This document shows positions 56,852 through 64,000 of a DNA stretch of 64,000 nucleotides, piece after piece. This DNA comes from Sphingomonas faeni (GTDB lineage: Bacteria; Pseudomonadota; Alphaproteobacteria; Sphingomonadales; Sphingomonadaceae). The notes under the pieces were generated by a model. The model was given only the letters and a program-made list of their open reading frames with translations. It was not told the origin of the DNA and searched no databases. Every line of letters begins with the position of its first letter. Within the stretch, counting starts at the first letter, position 1. The translations under genes and the position numbers were made by a program. The stretch spans positions 124,001 to 188,000 of the forward strand of contig NZ_QAYE01000008.1 of the NCBI RefSeq assembly GCF_003053745.1. The letters run 5' to 3'.

Positions 56852-58155
56852 GCTGGATCCTCGTCTTTTTCGGGTGCGGGCGACGGCGCCGGCGCCGGCT
56901 GCTGTTCGCCTTCGATCTGCGAGCCCGATCCGACGCGGTATTTCTCGCCGCCGGGTCGCTTGTTCCGGTTCTCGAGACTTCGAACCTCGTCCGGATTGAG
57001 CACGCCCTTATCGATCGCGATCGAATAGGCCTCGTACCGGCTCTTGATGTCGCCCTTCAGGAGAGCGTCAGGCAGGAATTCGAAGAAGTGCCCGGGCTCG
57101 GCGAACTGGTGCGTCGCCGCGGCCGCCACGCGCTCGAAGTGACCCATCATCGAATACAGGATCAGCTCGAGGCTTTGCTGTTCGATGTTGGAGAAGGTCG
57201 CACGGCTCAGCTCGAAGACGATATGCGGGGGCACACCGAACGCGCGCGCGATCTCGACGACGTAGAAGCCGCGGACTTCGACATACTGGCTCTTCGCGTT
57301 GTCGTGCGCGAGGAACTTGGCGTCCATCTCCTGATCAAGCACCGCGACCGCGCCGGCGTTCTTCGGTCCAGAGAAGCGGCTCTGCCAGTCCGTTTTCAGC
57401 TTGGTCTTGTCACCCGGCTCCATCTTCGCCTTGGAGGTCAGGATCGTCGACGGCTGCGCGTTGTTTTCCCAGAAGCGCGCGGCAAAGGCCGACGTCGCCG
57501 CGGCCGCCTGCAGCGTGTCCTGCAGCAGCTTCAGCCGATCGATGCCGACCAGGCCGTCGCGCGAGAACCCGGGAATGAACCAAAGGTCGTTTCGGGTCAG
57601 CCGCTCGAACGTGCCGTCGGGCAAGTGCGTGTCGTAGAACACCTCGAGCCCATCGGCCTTGTCCCAGCTCGATACCGGCGAGACGCCGTGCGGATTGACG
57701 CGTGTCAACTTGCTGGCGCGATAGAGACCGTCACGATGGATATAGCCGGCAAACTTGCCGGTCATGATCAGATCGCCGAGCATCAGCTCTTTGAACAGGA
57801 AGGCGTTCTGGACGTCGTTCGTGCGCGTCCGGAGCATCATCGCTGGCGGGGCGTCTTCGACCCGAACCTTGCCGCCGTCCTCCTCGCGGTAGTAAATTAG
57901 CGGCGCCATGGCGAAGAGCCCGGTCAGCACCTCGAGCGCGCGCAGCACCGCCGGCGACGACAACGCCGCCTGCTCGCCGATCGAGCCGCCACGCGTACCG
58001 CCGAGCAGATTGAAGAACGTGAAGCCGCTCGTGTCGTTCAGACCGTCAGCGCTGGCCTGTACGGTTACCGCGGCTGAATCGTCTGACGTGGTACCGCGGC
58101 GACGAGCCTCGGCTTCTGCCGCACGTGGCGACAGCTGATATCCGCTGATCGACAT
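56848..58155 (-). CDS. Phage portal protein, HK97 family
   Basis: The 435-aa protein contains GVSPVSSWDKADGLEVFYD, RFSGPKNAGAVAVLDQEM and FYVVEIARAFGVPPHIVFELSRATFSNIEQQ, the HK97 portal signature. It forms the dodecameric DNA entry ring. It starts two bases after the large terminase stop on the same strand. Confidence 0.93.
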   Translation of the reverse strand: MSISGYQLSPRAAEAEARRRGTTSDDSAAVTVQASADGLNDTSGFTFFNLLGGTRGGSIGEQAALSSPAVLRALEVLTGLFAMAPLIYYREEDGGKVRVEDAPPAMMLRTRTNDVQNAFLFKELMLGDLIMTGKFAGYIHRDGLYRASKLTRVNPHGVSPVSSWDKADGLEVFYDTHLPDGTFERLTRNDLWFIPGFSRDGLVGIDRLKLLQDTLQAAAATSAFAARFWENNAQPSTILTSKAKMEPGDKTKLKTDWQSRFSGPKNAGAVAVLDQEMDAKFLAHDNAKSQYVEVRGFYVVEIARAFGVPPHIVFELSRATFSNIEQQSLELILYSMMGHFERVAAAATHQFAEPGHFFEFLPDALLKGDIKSRYEAYSIAIDKGVLNPDEVRSLENRNKRPGGEKYRVGSGSQIEGEQQPAPAPSPAPEKDEDPA

Positions 58156-58157
58156 GC

Positions 58158-59864
58158 TCAGATCCCCGTATATTCGAAGGTGTTGGTGCGCGGGTTCCGC
58201 GTCATCAGCTGCACGGCATTGAAGCCCGCCAGCAGCGGATCGATCTTCGCCACGCCCGACATCTGCTTCGTGATCAGGATCGCGCTGCCGCGCGGTTCGA
58301 CCTTCGCGTTACCGACGCACCAGTTCATGAGCAGCTGGCCGGCATGCTTCATCGTGCCGTCCTTGAGCTTGCGCTCGGTGCCCTTGATCGCGCCGGTGAG
58401 GCGAAAGCCCTGCGGTACCGCGACCAGCTGGTCCGCCGTAAAACCACGGCCGGATAGCTCGTCGACCAGGGCGGCGACACCTTGCGGATCTAGCCCGATC
58501 GCCGCCTCGTCGGGAAACAGCCCGGCGTCTTTCACCAGCTCGAGGAGATCCGCGACTTCGACCAGGTCCTGCGTCGGATCCTCGCAGCGGATCAGCGTGC
58601 CCTCCGCCATGAAGTCGGTGAGCTTGCTGACGATGTCCTTGCGCCGGTTGAACACATCGAGATGCGCCCAGGCCCGGTTCCACATTAGCCAGGTGCGCGG
58701 ATCCGACTTCAGCCGGCCGAGCAGCGCCAGCCCGAACAGATCGTCAAGCCCGCCGCCATCGATGCCGGCGACAGCGACCTCGACCAGCGCGAGAAACTGC
58801 TCGAGCGAACCGTCCCACAATTCGACTGCGGCTTTCGCCTGGGCCCAATAGACCGCGCCGATCCAGGCATCGTGCCGCAGCCCGACGCCGATCTCGACGT
58901 TCAGGTGCTTGGCGTAGAAAACCTGCTTCGTGCCGTCCTCGGCGTTCTCGATCTTGCGGAACTGCGCCTCGAGCCACGACTGGCTGACCGATCGGCCGAG
59001 GTTCGGGTTGGTGATGTAGAAGTTTGCCGGGTTGAGATGCTCGTCATTGGCGAGCATCTCTTCCGGAAATTCGTACAGGACCGGCAGAAACTCTTTGTCG
59101 ACGACCTTCCCGTCGCGGACGTCGCGAGCGTAGGCCAGCTTCTCCTTGAAGACGCCCGCGGGTGGCTCGTCGGATTGCGTCGTGAGGTAGAGCGTATAGC
59201 CCTCCGGACGCGACACCTGACCGCCGGCCGCCTCGCGCAGCATCGAGTCCGCGTTGGCCTTCTTGCCGAAGAGCCATAGCTCGTCGACGAGCACCCGGCT
59301 GGCCTTCTTGCCCGACACCGTCGCCGCATCGGCCGCGACGACCTTCAGCGTCGCCTTGGTGTCGCGGTTGGTGATAAGCCGGACATGCTCCTGGATGTGG
59401 AGCAGATCCGCCAGCTCCTCGTCCGCCCGGATCATGTCGCACGCCGGCTTGAAACTGTTGCCCGCCACCTCGATCGTCGGCGCCAGGATCAGGTTCTCGT
59501 CCGACGGGCGCCAGCCGCAAATCAATTCGGTCAGCATGATGCCGGCCGCGATCGTCGACTTGGTGTTCTTCTTCGACACCAGCAGCAGGCCCTCGCGGAT
59601 CAACTGCTCGCCCGTCTCGGCGTTATAGGCCCCGAAGATCGCGGCTGCGAAATCGAGCAGCCATTCGTCCGCGCTCTCGCCGATCGTCCAAGTCTCGTCG
59701 GTATCGGGGTTGATACCGAGGTCGGCAATCTTGAGCGCTGTAAAGACCGCCATCTTCGCCTCGGCCGAGGCGGGAAACAGGGGCGTGAACGGGATCAGCG
59801 TGCGCCGATCGCGGATCCGTCGCTTCCAGTCGAGGCACGCGGTCGACCAGGTCGGATCAATCAA
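58158..59864 (-). CDS. Terminase large subunit (HK97 type, Terminase_1)
   Basis: The 568-aa protein has an ATPase domain with a deviant Walker A, SKKNTKST (about 97-104), Walker B ASRVLVDELWLFG (about 188-200), and coupling motif TQSDEPP. The nuclease domain has catalytic-type Asp residues in VAGIDGGGLDD and IGLDPQGV. It packages DNA into the prohead. Its ATG overlaps the small subunit stop by 4 bases. Confidence 0.93.
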   Translation of the reverse strand: MIDPTWSTACLDWKRRIRDRRTLIPFTPLFPASAEAKMAVFTALKIADLGINPDTDETWTIGESADEWLLDFAAAIFGAYNAETGEQLIREGLLLVSKKNTKSTIAAGIMLTELICGWRPSDENLILAPTIEVAGNSFKPACDMIRADEELADLLHIQEHVRLITNRDTKATLKVVAADAATVSGKKASRVLVDELWLFGKKANADSMLREAAGGQVSRPEGYTLYLTTQSDEPPAGVFKEKLAYARDVRDGKVVDKEFLPVLYEFPEEMLANDEHLNPANFYITNPNLGRSVSQSWLEAQFRKIENAEDGTKQVFYAKHLNVEIGVGLRHDAWIGAVYWAQAKAAVELWDGSLEQFLALVEVAVAGIDGGGLDDLFGLALLGRLKSDPRTWLMWNRAWAHLDVFNRRKDIVSKLTDFMAEGTLIRCEDPTQDLVEVADLLELVKDAGLFPDEAAIGLDPQGVAALVDELSGRGFTADQLVAVPQGFRLTGAIKGTERKLKDGTMKHAGQLLMNWCVGNAKVEPRGSAILITKQMSGVAKIDPLLAGFNAVQLMTRNPRTNTFEYTGI

Positions 59865-60424
59865 TTGATCGTCCTGGTCGGCGCACCGATCGCACCAAAT
59901 TTGCGACCGACGGCCGTTGCGCGATCCTGCGCCTGCGCCTTCTTGCCCTTCGTAGGTGCAGCCGTCTCGTTGATGACCTTCAGCGACGCGGCGAGGTTCT
60001 TCAGGATCTGCGATCGCGCCGGCAGCGAGACCGCCTTCATCATCGCGTCACGCCGTTGGTCGTTCTCGTCGTTGGCGGTGAGGATCTCGATCGACTCCTC
60101 GAGTTCGCCCTGGAAGCTCGTTACCGCGTCCAGCTCGTCAAGCATTCGCGCAGCCAACTGGCGGGCGTTCTCGGCGATCGTGCCGGCGTCGACCGGCTCG
60201 CGGACCTCGAGCGGCTCGGCGATCGCCAGCCGCGGCGCCGGAAGCAAAGTGCGCACCGGTTTGCGCATGCGCACCGGCCGTTCCCAGCCTTTTGCCTGCG
60301 CGTGCTTACGAATAGCCGCTTCGGAAATCTCATGCCGATCAGCTATTTCCCTGATCGAGTCTTCGCCTTGCAAGTATTCGCTCTGAATACGCGACCACTC
60401 TTCATGGGTTTTCCGGGTTGCCAT
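59861..60424 (-). CDS. Terminase small subunit
   Basis: The ~187-aa protein from ATG 60424 has an N-terminal helix-turn-helix (IQSEYLQGEDSIREIADRHEISEAAIRKHAQAKGW) and a helical C-terminus (SRSQILKNLAASLKVINETAAPTKGKK). It recognises the packaging site and recruits the large subunit. The frame further upstream lies in the intergenic region. Confidence 0.85.
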   Translation of the reverse strand: MATRKTHEEWSRIQSEYLQGEDSIREIADRHEISEAAIRKHAQAKGWERPVRMRKPVRTLLPAPRLAIAEPLEVREPVDAGTIAENARQLAARMLDELDAVTSFQGELEESIEILTANDENDQRRDAMMKAVSLPARSQILKNLAASLKVINETAAPTKGKKAQAQDRATAVGRKFGAIGAPTRTIN

Positions 60425-60497
60425 CGAACAGCACCCCCAACCCAAAGTACGCACCCGGAAACGCCCAGGGGGAAATAATCTCCGCATGGGAGCCATA

Positions 60498-60519
60498 GGG
60501 GTCCAGGGGGCCGGACCCC
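60498..60519. other. Candidate packaging (cos) site palindrome upstream of terminase
   Basis: GGGGTCC and GGACCCC are inverted around AGGGGGCC in the 176-base gap before the small terminase. HNH-associated HK97-type phages have cos sites here. Only position and symmetry support this. Confidence 0.35.
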
Positions 60520-60600
60520 GTCAGGGATCGACCCACCCCCCTGCCCATGCAAAGATCGAGGAGATCGTCCGTCTTGGCCGATCAGGAGCAGGAGCCACAT

Positions 60601-60825
60601 ATGCCCACAACAAGCGATGGAGTGATCAAAGCCCTGCACGCCGGCGTCGTGTTCGAATCAGTCGATGCAACGGGCAAGACGAGCGACGGGGTAATCAAGA
60701 TCGGTAGAGCGATCATAGCAACCGGAGGAACACCACGGTTCGTAAACTGCCAGAGCCTTACCAGCGATGCCTTGATCAAGGTCTACAAAGCTCTTGGGGG
60801 CCGGGTTGAACTAGTAGGCGTCTAG
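60601..60825 (+). CDS. 74-aa plus-strand protein with three TSDxxIK repeats
   Basis: ATG 60601 has AGGAG 6 bases upstream. The protein holds three repeats: TTSDGVIKALHAG, KTSDGVIKIGRAI and LTSDALIKVYKAL, spaced 23 and 25 residues. It is the only plus-strand gene inside the minus-strand phage block, between the small terminase and the HNH gene, and its stop overlaps the HNH stop by 4 bases. No family was recognised. The repeated helix-like units suggest a small structural or binding domain. Confidence 0.7.
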   Translation: MPTTSDGVIKALHAGVVFESVDATGKTSDGVIKIGRAIIATGGTPRFVNCQSLTSDALIKVYKALGGRVELVGV

Positions 60826-61181
60826 CGCAACGCGGCGCGCTCGGCGCGCTGCTTGCGACTATCGTGACACCGCTTGCAGAGCGTCTGCAGGTTGGCCAGC
60901 AACCAGAACAGGCGCTCGTCACCGCGATGCGGCTCGCAGTGGTCAGCGACCAGGAGCGACGTGTCGGCCGACGTAAAGCCGCAGCCAGGCCACTGGCAGG
61001 TGTAGAGGTCCCGGATGAACACGGTGATGCGCAGGGCACGCCAGCGGGCCGACTTGTACCACTGGTGCCAGGGCTTGAAGAGGCGGCGATCGGCGTCCGC
61101 GCTGCGCTCGACGGGGGCCAGGGAGCCCATCGTTGGCTTGAGCCTGGTCAGCGTGCTGCCGATGGCCTTGAGCTTCCCCAT
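60822..61181 (-). CDS. HNH endonuclease
   Basis: The 119-aa protein has zinc-ribbon cysteines (CQWPGC) and the HNH core ADHCEPHRGD...NLQTLCKRCHDSRK. HNH nucleases beside terminase genes aid cos cleavage in HK97-like phages. It is followed by the small terminase after the plus-strand gene. Confidence 0.92.
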   Translation of the reverse strand: MGKLKAIGSTLTRLKPTMGSLAPVERSADADRRLFKPWHQWYKSARWRALRITVFIRDLYTCQWPGCGFTSADTSLLVADHCEPHRGDERLFWLLANLQTLCKRCHDSRKQRAERAALR

Positions 61182-61186
61182 GAGGC

Positions 61187-61825
61187 TTACGCGGACGCCA
61201 GGTCGATCGTGACCGGGTGCCAGGGCGCGTCGTGCGCTGGCCGGTCATAGAACCGGACATAGGTGCGCGAGCCGATGACCCGGATCGAGTCCTTGATCGC
61301 CTCCATCGCGCGCAGCCAGCGCGCGTCGTCGAAGTCGAGGCGGAGCAGGCGGAACAGTTCGGCCCGGTTGATCTGGCCTTCCTTGTCGACCTGGAAGACG
61401 CCGTTGACGATCGCCTGCAGCTCGACCGGCGAGCCGCCTGCCCAGCCCATGAGGCACTCATCGATCAGGACCTTGGCGGCCTGAAGCTCGGGCCCGAACT
61501 CGAGAAGGTCGGCGACCTGCACCTGAGCCCGCTCGCGCCCGTCGAAGGTGAGCAGCGTGATGTTGCCCTTCTTCCCGCCGACGGTCGTGCCGTATTCCTG
61601 CGCTAGCAGCGCCTGGAAAGAGCCGACCCGTTCGAACGTCCGGACCTTGAACGCGGCGATGAGGGCGGACAGTTCGCGCGCATCGGTGAGGATCTCCCGC
61701 ACCGTCTCGTCCATGAGCAGGTCGACCGGCTTGACCGCGGCGAGCGGGACCAGGCTGCCTTTGGCGTCCCGGAGGTACGGGTTGCCGTCGACGTCGATCG
61801 CGGCGGGGTGCGGCTTGGTGGTCAT
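61187..61825 (-). CDS. DUF3164 family protein
   Basis: The 212-aa protein has the family pattern: YLRDAKGSLVPLAAVKPVDLLMDETVREIL and GNITLLTFDGRERAQVQVADLLEFGPELQAAK. DUF3164 proteins are typical of transposable Mu-like phages and prophage early regions; the function is unknown. Its ATG overlaps the previous stop (ATGA at 61822-61825). Confidence 0.85.
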   Translation of the reverse strand: MTTKPHPAAIDVDGNPYLRDAKGSLVPLAAVKPVDLLMDETVREILTDARELSALIAAFKVRTFERVGSFQALLAQEYGTTVGGKKGNITLLTFDGRERAQVQVADLLEFGPELQAAKVLIDECLMGWAGGSPVELQAIVNGVFQVDKEGQINRAELFRLLRLDFDDARWLRAMEAIKDSIRVIGSRTYVRFYDRPAHDAPWHPVTIDLASA

Positions 61826-61980
61826 GCCGGCGTCCCCTGGGGCGCGGCGATGGCGACGATCGTCTCGACCGGCAGGAACTTCAGGATCTCGCGCATCAGG
61901 CTGACCGGCACGCCGATCAGTGCGGTGTCCGGATGACCGGCATCGACGGCACGCCGAATAGCCTCACGCGGGATAGCCAT
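61822..61980 (-). CDS. Small 52-aa phage protein
   Basis: MAIPREAIRRAVDAGHPDTALIGVPVSLMREILKFLPVETIVAIAAPQGTPA is encoded, mostly one helix and a strand. Its ATG shares one base with the previous stop (TAATG) and its own stop overlaps the DUF3164 ATG, so translation of all three is coupled. Function unknown. Confidence 0.65.
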   Translation of the reverse strand: MAIPREAIRRAVDAGHPDTALIGVPVSLMREILKFLPVETIVAIAAPQGTPA

Positions 61981-62246
61981 TACCAGCCTGCCTTCGTGCC
62001 GTCGGCACTGAGATAGAGGGGCGGACGGGCAGCGCGACCGGCGTTGCCCCGGAACGGCTCGAGAATGTCGCGGGAGATCCCCTGCGCCAGCTCCTCGAGC
62101 TCGTTGTATTGGTCGGCGGAATCAATGCCCAGCCGCGCTCGTTGGGTCAGCTCATCGAACCGCGGTGTAATGCGTTCGAGCTGATCGGCCAGTTTCGAGT
62201 TCGGCTGGGCAGGCCGTGCACCGGATCGGGGACCATCGTGACGCAT
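61980..62246 (-). CDS. Small helical phage protein
   Basis: The 88-aa protein has a single long helix (ADQLERITPRFDELTQRARLGIDSADQYNELEELAQGIS) and a Trp C-terminus. The reading frame is open and coupled to the following gene. No family was recognised. Confidence 0.55.
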   Translation of the reverse strand: MRHDGPRSGARPAQPNSKLADQLERITPRFDELTQRARLGIDSADQYNELEELAQGISRDILEPFRGNAGRAARPPLYLSADGTKAGW

Positions 62247-62387
62247 GCCAGATCTCCCTTCACGTCTGACGCATGCTCAAGGGGGGGGCGAGCGGCGCCA
62301 TGCGGATACAACTGTGGCGGGGTCAATTTGAGAGTTACGTGACCGTTTTGGCAGGTGCCCTTGTGGGAAGTTCCCCAAAGGTAACCC

Positions 62388-63008
62388 CTAGCAGCGCTTC
62401 CAGCTGTTCAGGGCAGACACCAGGATCGAGCGCGCCCGTCGGTTGGACATCCGCCAGTCTCGCGCGGTTGTCGTCAGCGCCATGTCGTCGACGATGATCG
62501 CGAGCAGCATCGCACCGTGCGGAGCGACTGCCTCACGCCAGCGAGCGTATGCGCGCTCCCGAATCACGGCAGCGATCGGTGCGTGTGAAGCGCTGTGCGG
62601 ACCGCCGCCAGAGCTGCGCGGCTCCAAGTTCGCAGTGCGAACCGCAACCTCGGCCGTGATCGAATGGTACGCTTCCGCGATCTGATCTGCTGCGGCGAAC
62701 TGGTGCGCGTCGATCGCGCCGGTTGCGACGAGGCGGGCGAGCGATCCCTCGCGCCGCGCTTGCGCAGCAGCGTGTTCGTGCGTCTCCGCCGTGCCGTTCT
62801 TCTTGTGAGACCAGCGCTCGCGCAGCTGCATGCGCTCCTCGATGCCGTCCTCGAGCACGACGATCGCTGGCGCCTTGCCCTTCTTCAGCCGGTTGGCGCC
62901 CTTAGGTTTGGGGCGCGGCTCACCAAGGACCAGGTGCGCGACGCGCTGCCCTTCCCGCTCGAGTGAATGAGCAAGCGCGAACGATGCGTCAGTAGGTTGG
63001 TGTGGCAT
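62388..63008 (-). CDS. Phage protein with possible C-terminal DNA-binding helix
   Basis: From ATG 63008 the protein is ~206 aa. The N-terminal half is basic (RPKPKGANRLKKGKAPAIVV), the middle has EAYHSITAEVAVRTANL, and the C-terminus (ALTTTARDWRMSNRRARSILVSALNSW) could be a helix-turn-helix. It overlaps the LexA-like gene by 20 bases. The role, perhaps regulatory, is inferred. Confidence 0.6.
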   Translation of the reverse strand: MPHQPTDASFALAHSLEREGQRVAHLVLGEPRPKPKGANRLKKGKAPAIVVLEDGIEERMQLRERWSHKKNGTAETHEHAAAQARREGSLARLVATGAIDAHQFAAADQIAEAYHSITAEVAVRTANLEPRSSGGGPHSASHAPIAAVIRERAYARWREAVAPHGAMLLAIIVDDMALTTTARDWRMSNRRARSILVSALNSWKRC

Positions 63009-63393
63009 GGAGATCCCCGGCGTCGACGTCAGGGACATGCTCGAGGATTGCCACAAGCGGGAGATGACCTTGTGGTAACGGCAGCACGCGATCGCCCCGC
63101 CTGAAATCGTCGTTCACGACGACGCCCATGCTGCGCATCCGGTCGAGCAGCTGGCGCTCGAGCAACCCGGGCACGGTGATCGCGCGCTGCGCGCCGGCCG
63201 CGCGCTCGATCATCTTCTCGAACGCCAACTTCTTCACCAACGCCTTCGCCCTGGTGTCGCTCACGCCGAGGGCAAGCGCAATCTCGCCCATTGCTGGACT
63301 ACGGCCGTGCTCCAGGATGTATTCGGAAATGTAGTCCAGCGCTTGCTGTTTGCGGCTAGTCTTGGCCGGTAGCACCTCTGAATATGCGCCCAT
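62989..63393 (-). CDS. LexA/MarR-like winged-helix phage regulator
   Basis: The 134-aa protein has a winged helix at about 14-70 (KQQALDYISEYILEHGRSPAMGEIALALGVSDTRAKALVKKLAFEKMIER) resembling the LexA DNA-binding domain, without a peptidase domain. It could control early or late genes. Its ATG follows weak AGGTGC-type sequence. Confidence 0.7.
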   Translation of the reverse strand: MGAYSEVLPAKTSRKQQALDYISEYILEHGRSPAMGEIALALGVSDTRAKALVKKLAFEKMIERAAGAQRAITVPGLLERQLLDRMRSMGVVVNDDFRRGDRVLPLPQGHLPLVAILEHVPDVDAGDLHATPTY

Positions 63394-63469
63394 CTATCCC
63401 CCGCGTTCCCCTCGGAGAACATAGAGAGAATCAAAGAAAAGTACTAGCGGAGAGGTGCTGGTTTGCGGA

Positions 63470-63661
63470 CTACTTCGGCAATTCGGCGTCAACCCAGGCA
63501 AGGAAGTCGGCAGGCGGTGACGTTAAAGGCTGGACGGTGAATACGCCCCTAACGACATAAGAAACGCTCGTTGCTGAGACGGACATGATCTTCCGATCCG
63601 GACCGAGCCGCCCTCTGTACCACCCGCCGGCTTTCAATCGCGGTGGATTACATGCGGCCAT
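63470..63661 (-). CDS. Small hypothetical phage protein
   Basis: The 63-aa protein (MAACNPPRLKAGGWYRGRLG...FLAWVDAELPK) is in AT-richer DNA. It overlaps the next upstream frame by 28 bases in a different frame. There is no signal or membrane segment. The frame looks real but no family was recognised. Confidence 0.5.
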   Translation of the reverse strand: MAACNPPRLKAGGWYRGRLGPDRKIMSVSATSVSYVVRGVFTVQPLTSPPADFLAWVDAELPK

Positions 63662-63921
63662 GCGTTGAGACCATCCGGTGGAGCGAGATTGTTGTACCGT
63701 TTCAGCGGGAGCAGAGCTGAATATAGCTTAGCCCAATTGTTTTGAAGAAGCAGAAGCAATTCTCGGTTACGGGTCTCGTGCTGCATCCGCAACGAGTGCC
63801 AATCGTCCGTGCCGCCAAAGACTTCCTGCCACGCAGCATGCGCTTGGCTCACGCCATCGAAGATAGCGAAGAAAAGTTCTTTGTGCGCTGACTCTGTGAA
63901 ATGAGTACCAATAATAGTCAT
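63634..63921 (-). CDS. Hypothetical helical phage protein
   Basis: From ATG 63921 the protein is ~95 aa (MTIIGTHFTESAHKELFFAIFDGVSQAHAAW...). It is mostly helical with several aromatic residues. ATG 63945 would add 8 residues. No ribosome site is clear. Lower GC than the structural genes suggests a separate origin. Confidence 0.5.
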   Translation of the reverse strand: MTIIGTHFTESAHKELFFAIFDGVSQAHAAWQEVFGGTDDWHSLRMQHETRNRELLLLLQNNWAKLYSALLPLKRYNNLAPPDGLNAWPHVIHRD

Positions 63922-64000
63922 AAGCTGACCAGTTACGCAGTGCATGCGGAAAGTAGCAGGAGGGTGCGACCTTTCGAGGATAACCTCGAATGGATCATCA

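Larger units (their letters stand above)
31371..64000. mobile_element. Prophage or composite integrative element, right end outside the window
   Basis: The left boundary is tRNA-Asn. Inside are two tyrosine integrases, cargo genes, a DNA methylase, a lysis cassette, tail and head modules, terminase and small early-type genes. All structural genes run leftward. I looked for a second copy of the tRNA 3' end (TTCGAATCCTACTCAGGGA) to the right and did not see one, so the right junction and the replication/lysogeny region are beyond base 64,000. Confidence 0.88.

Noticed and set aside
33747..64000. Second copy of the tRNA-Asn 3' end as attR or internal att site
   Set aside because: I scanned by eye for TTCGAATCCTACTCAGGG and did not find it; a computed search is needed to be certain.
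38567..64000. Transposable Mu-like phage identity
   Set aside because: DUF3164 alone suggests it, but HK97-type terminase, portal and capsid plus tRNA and tyrosine integrase argue against it.

Overview
The window is high-GC DNA from an alphaproteobacterium, most likely a sphingomonad (order Sphingomonadales). The evidence is the set of Sphingomonadales-style accessory proteins (DUF4893, DUF885, DUF2891, DUF1203), the ScfR/RamB-like regulator, and families of short GC-rich palindromic repeats between genes. The taxon is an inference from gene content, not a measurement.

Positions 1 to about 31,370 are chromosomal backbone on both strands. In order they hold: a truncated ArsR-methyltransferase regulator with a perfect palindromic operator; small lipoproteins; an aldo/keto reductase; an XRE-type metabolic regulator divergent from a 54-aa protein; a CDF cation transporter; a 3-hydroxybutyrate dehydrogenase; a YpfJ-like metalloprotease; glutamine-dependent NAD synthetase; a three-gene inositol cluster (CDP-alcohol phosphotransferase, inositol-3-phosphate synthase, inositol-1-phosphate cytidylyltransferase-like) that could make CDP-inositol and a phospho-inositol product; an ettA-CYTH-histidine kinase run; peptidases (M28, DUF885, S9); an MreB paralogue; a GGDEF/EAL protein; moaA overlapping nadK; and tRNA-Ile2/Met(CAU) and tRNA-Asn(GUU) genes. 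Two inverted copies of a ~125-bp palindromic element flank genes at 2.5 and 8.9 kb.

From tRNA-Asn (31,371) to the right edge the DNA is a prophage or composite island whose right end lies outside the window. Its left end has two P4-type tyrosine integrases (31,604 + and 33,973 -) with a helix-turn-helix protein between them. Next come three AT-richer plus-strand cargo genes of unknown function, each followed by a related GC-rich hairpin, then a D12-class DNA adenine methylase with a palindrome-rich leader.

From 38,567 to 60,424 a nearly complete siphovirus late module runs leftward on the minus strand. In transcription order it has terminase small and large subunits, portal, S49 capsid protease, HK97-type major capsid protein, connectors and tail completion proteins, tail tube, a G/GT tail chaperone pair with a programmed -1 frameshift heptamer (GGGAAAC, 51,501-51,507), a 1,662-aa tape measure, two large tip/fibre proteins and a lysis cassette (coiled-coil membrane protein, holin-like protein, R21-like endolysin). 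HNH nuclease, DUF3164 and small DNA-binding-type proteins lie upstream (60.8-63.9 kb). Replication and lysogeny genes must lie beyond 64 kb.

The most interesting unexplained items are the inositol cluster, the hairpin-terminated cargo cassettes, a lone plus-strand 74-aa gene with three TSDxxIK repeats inside the phage operon, the frameshift site, and an endolysin whose expected catalytic glutamate is missing.
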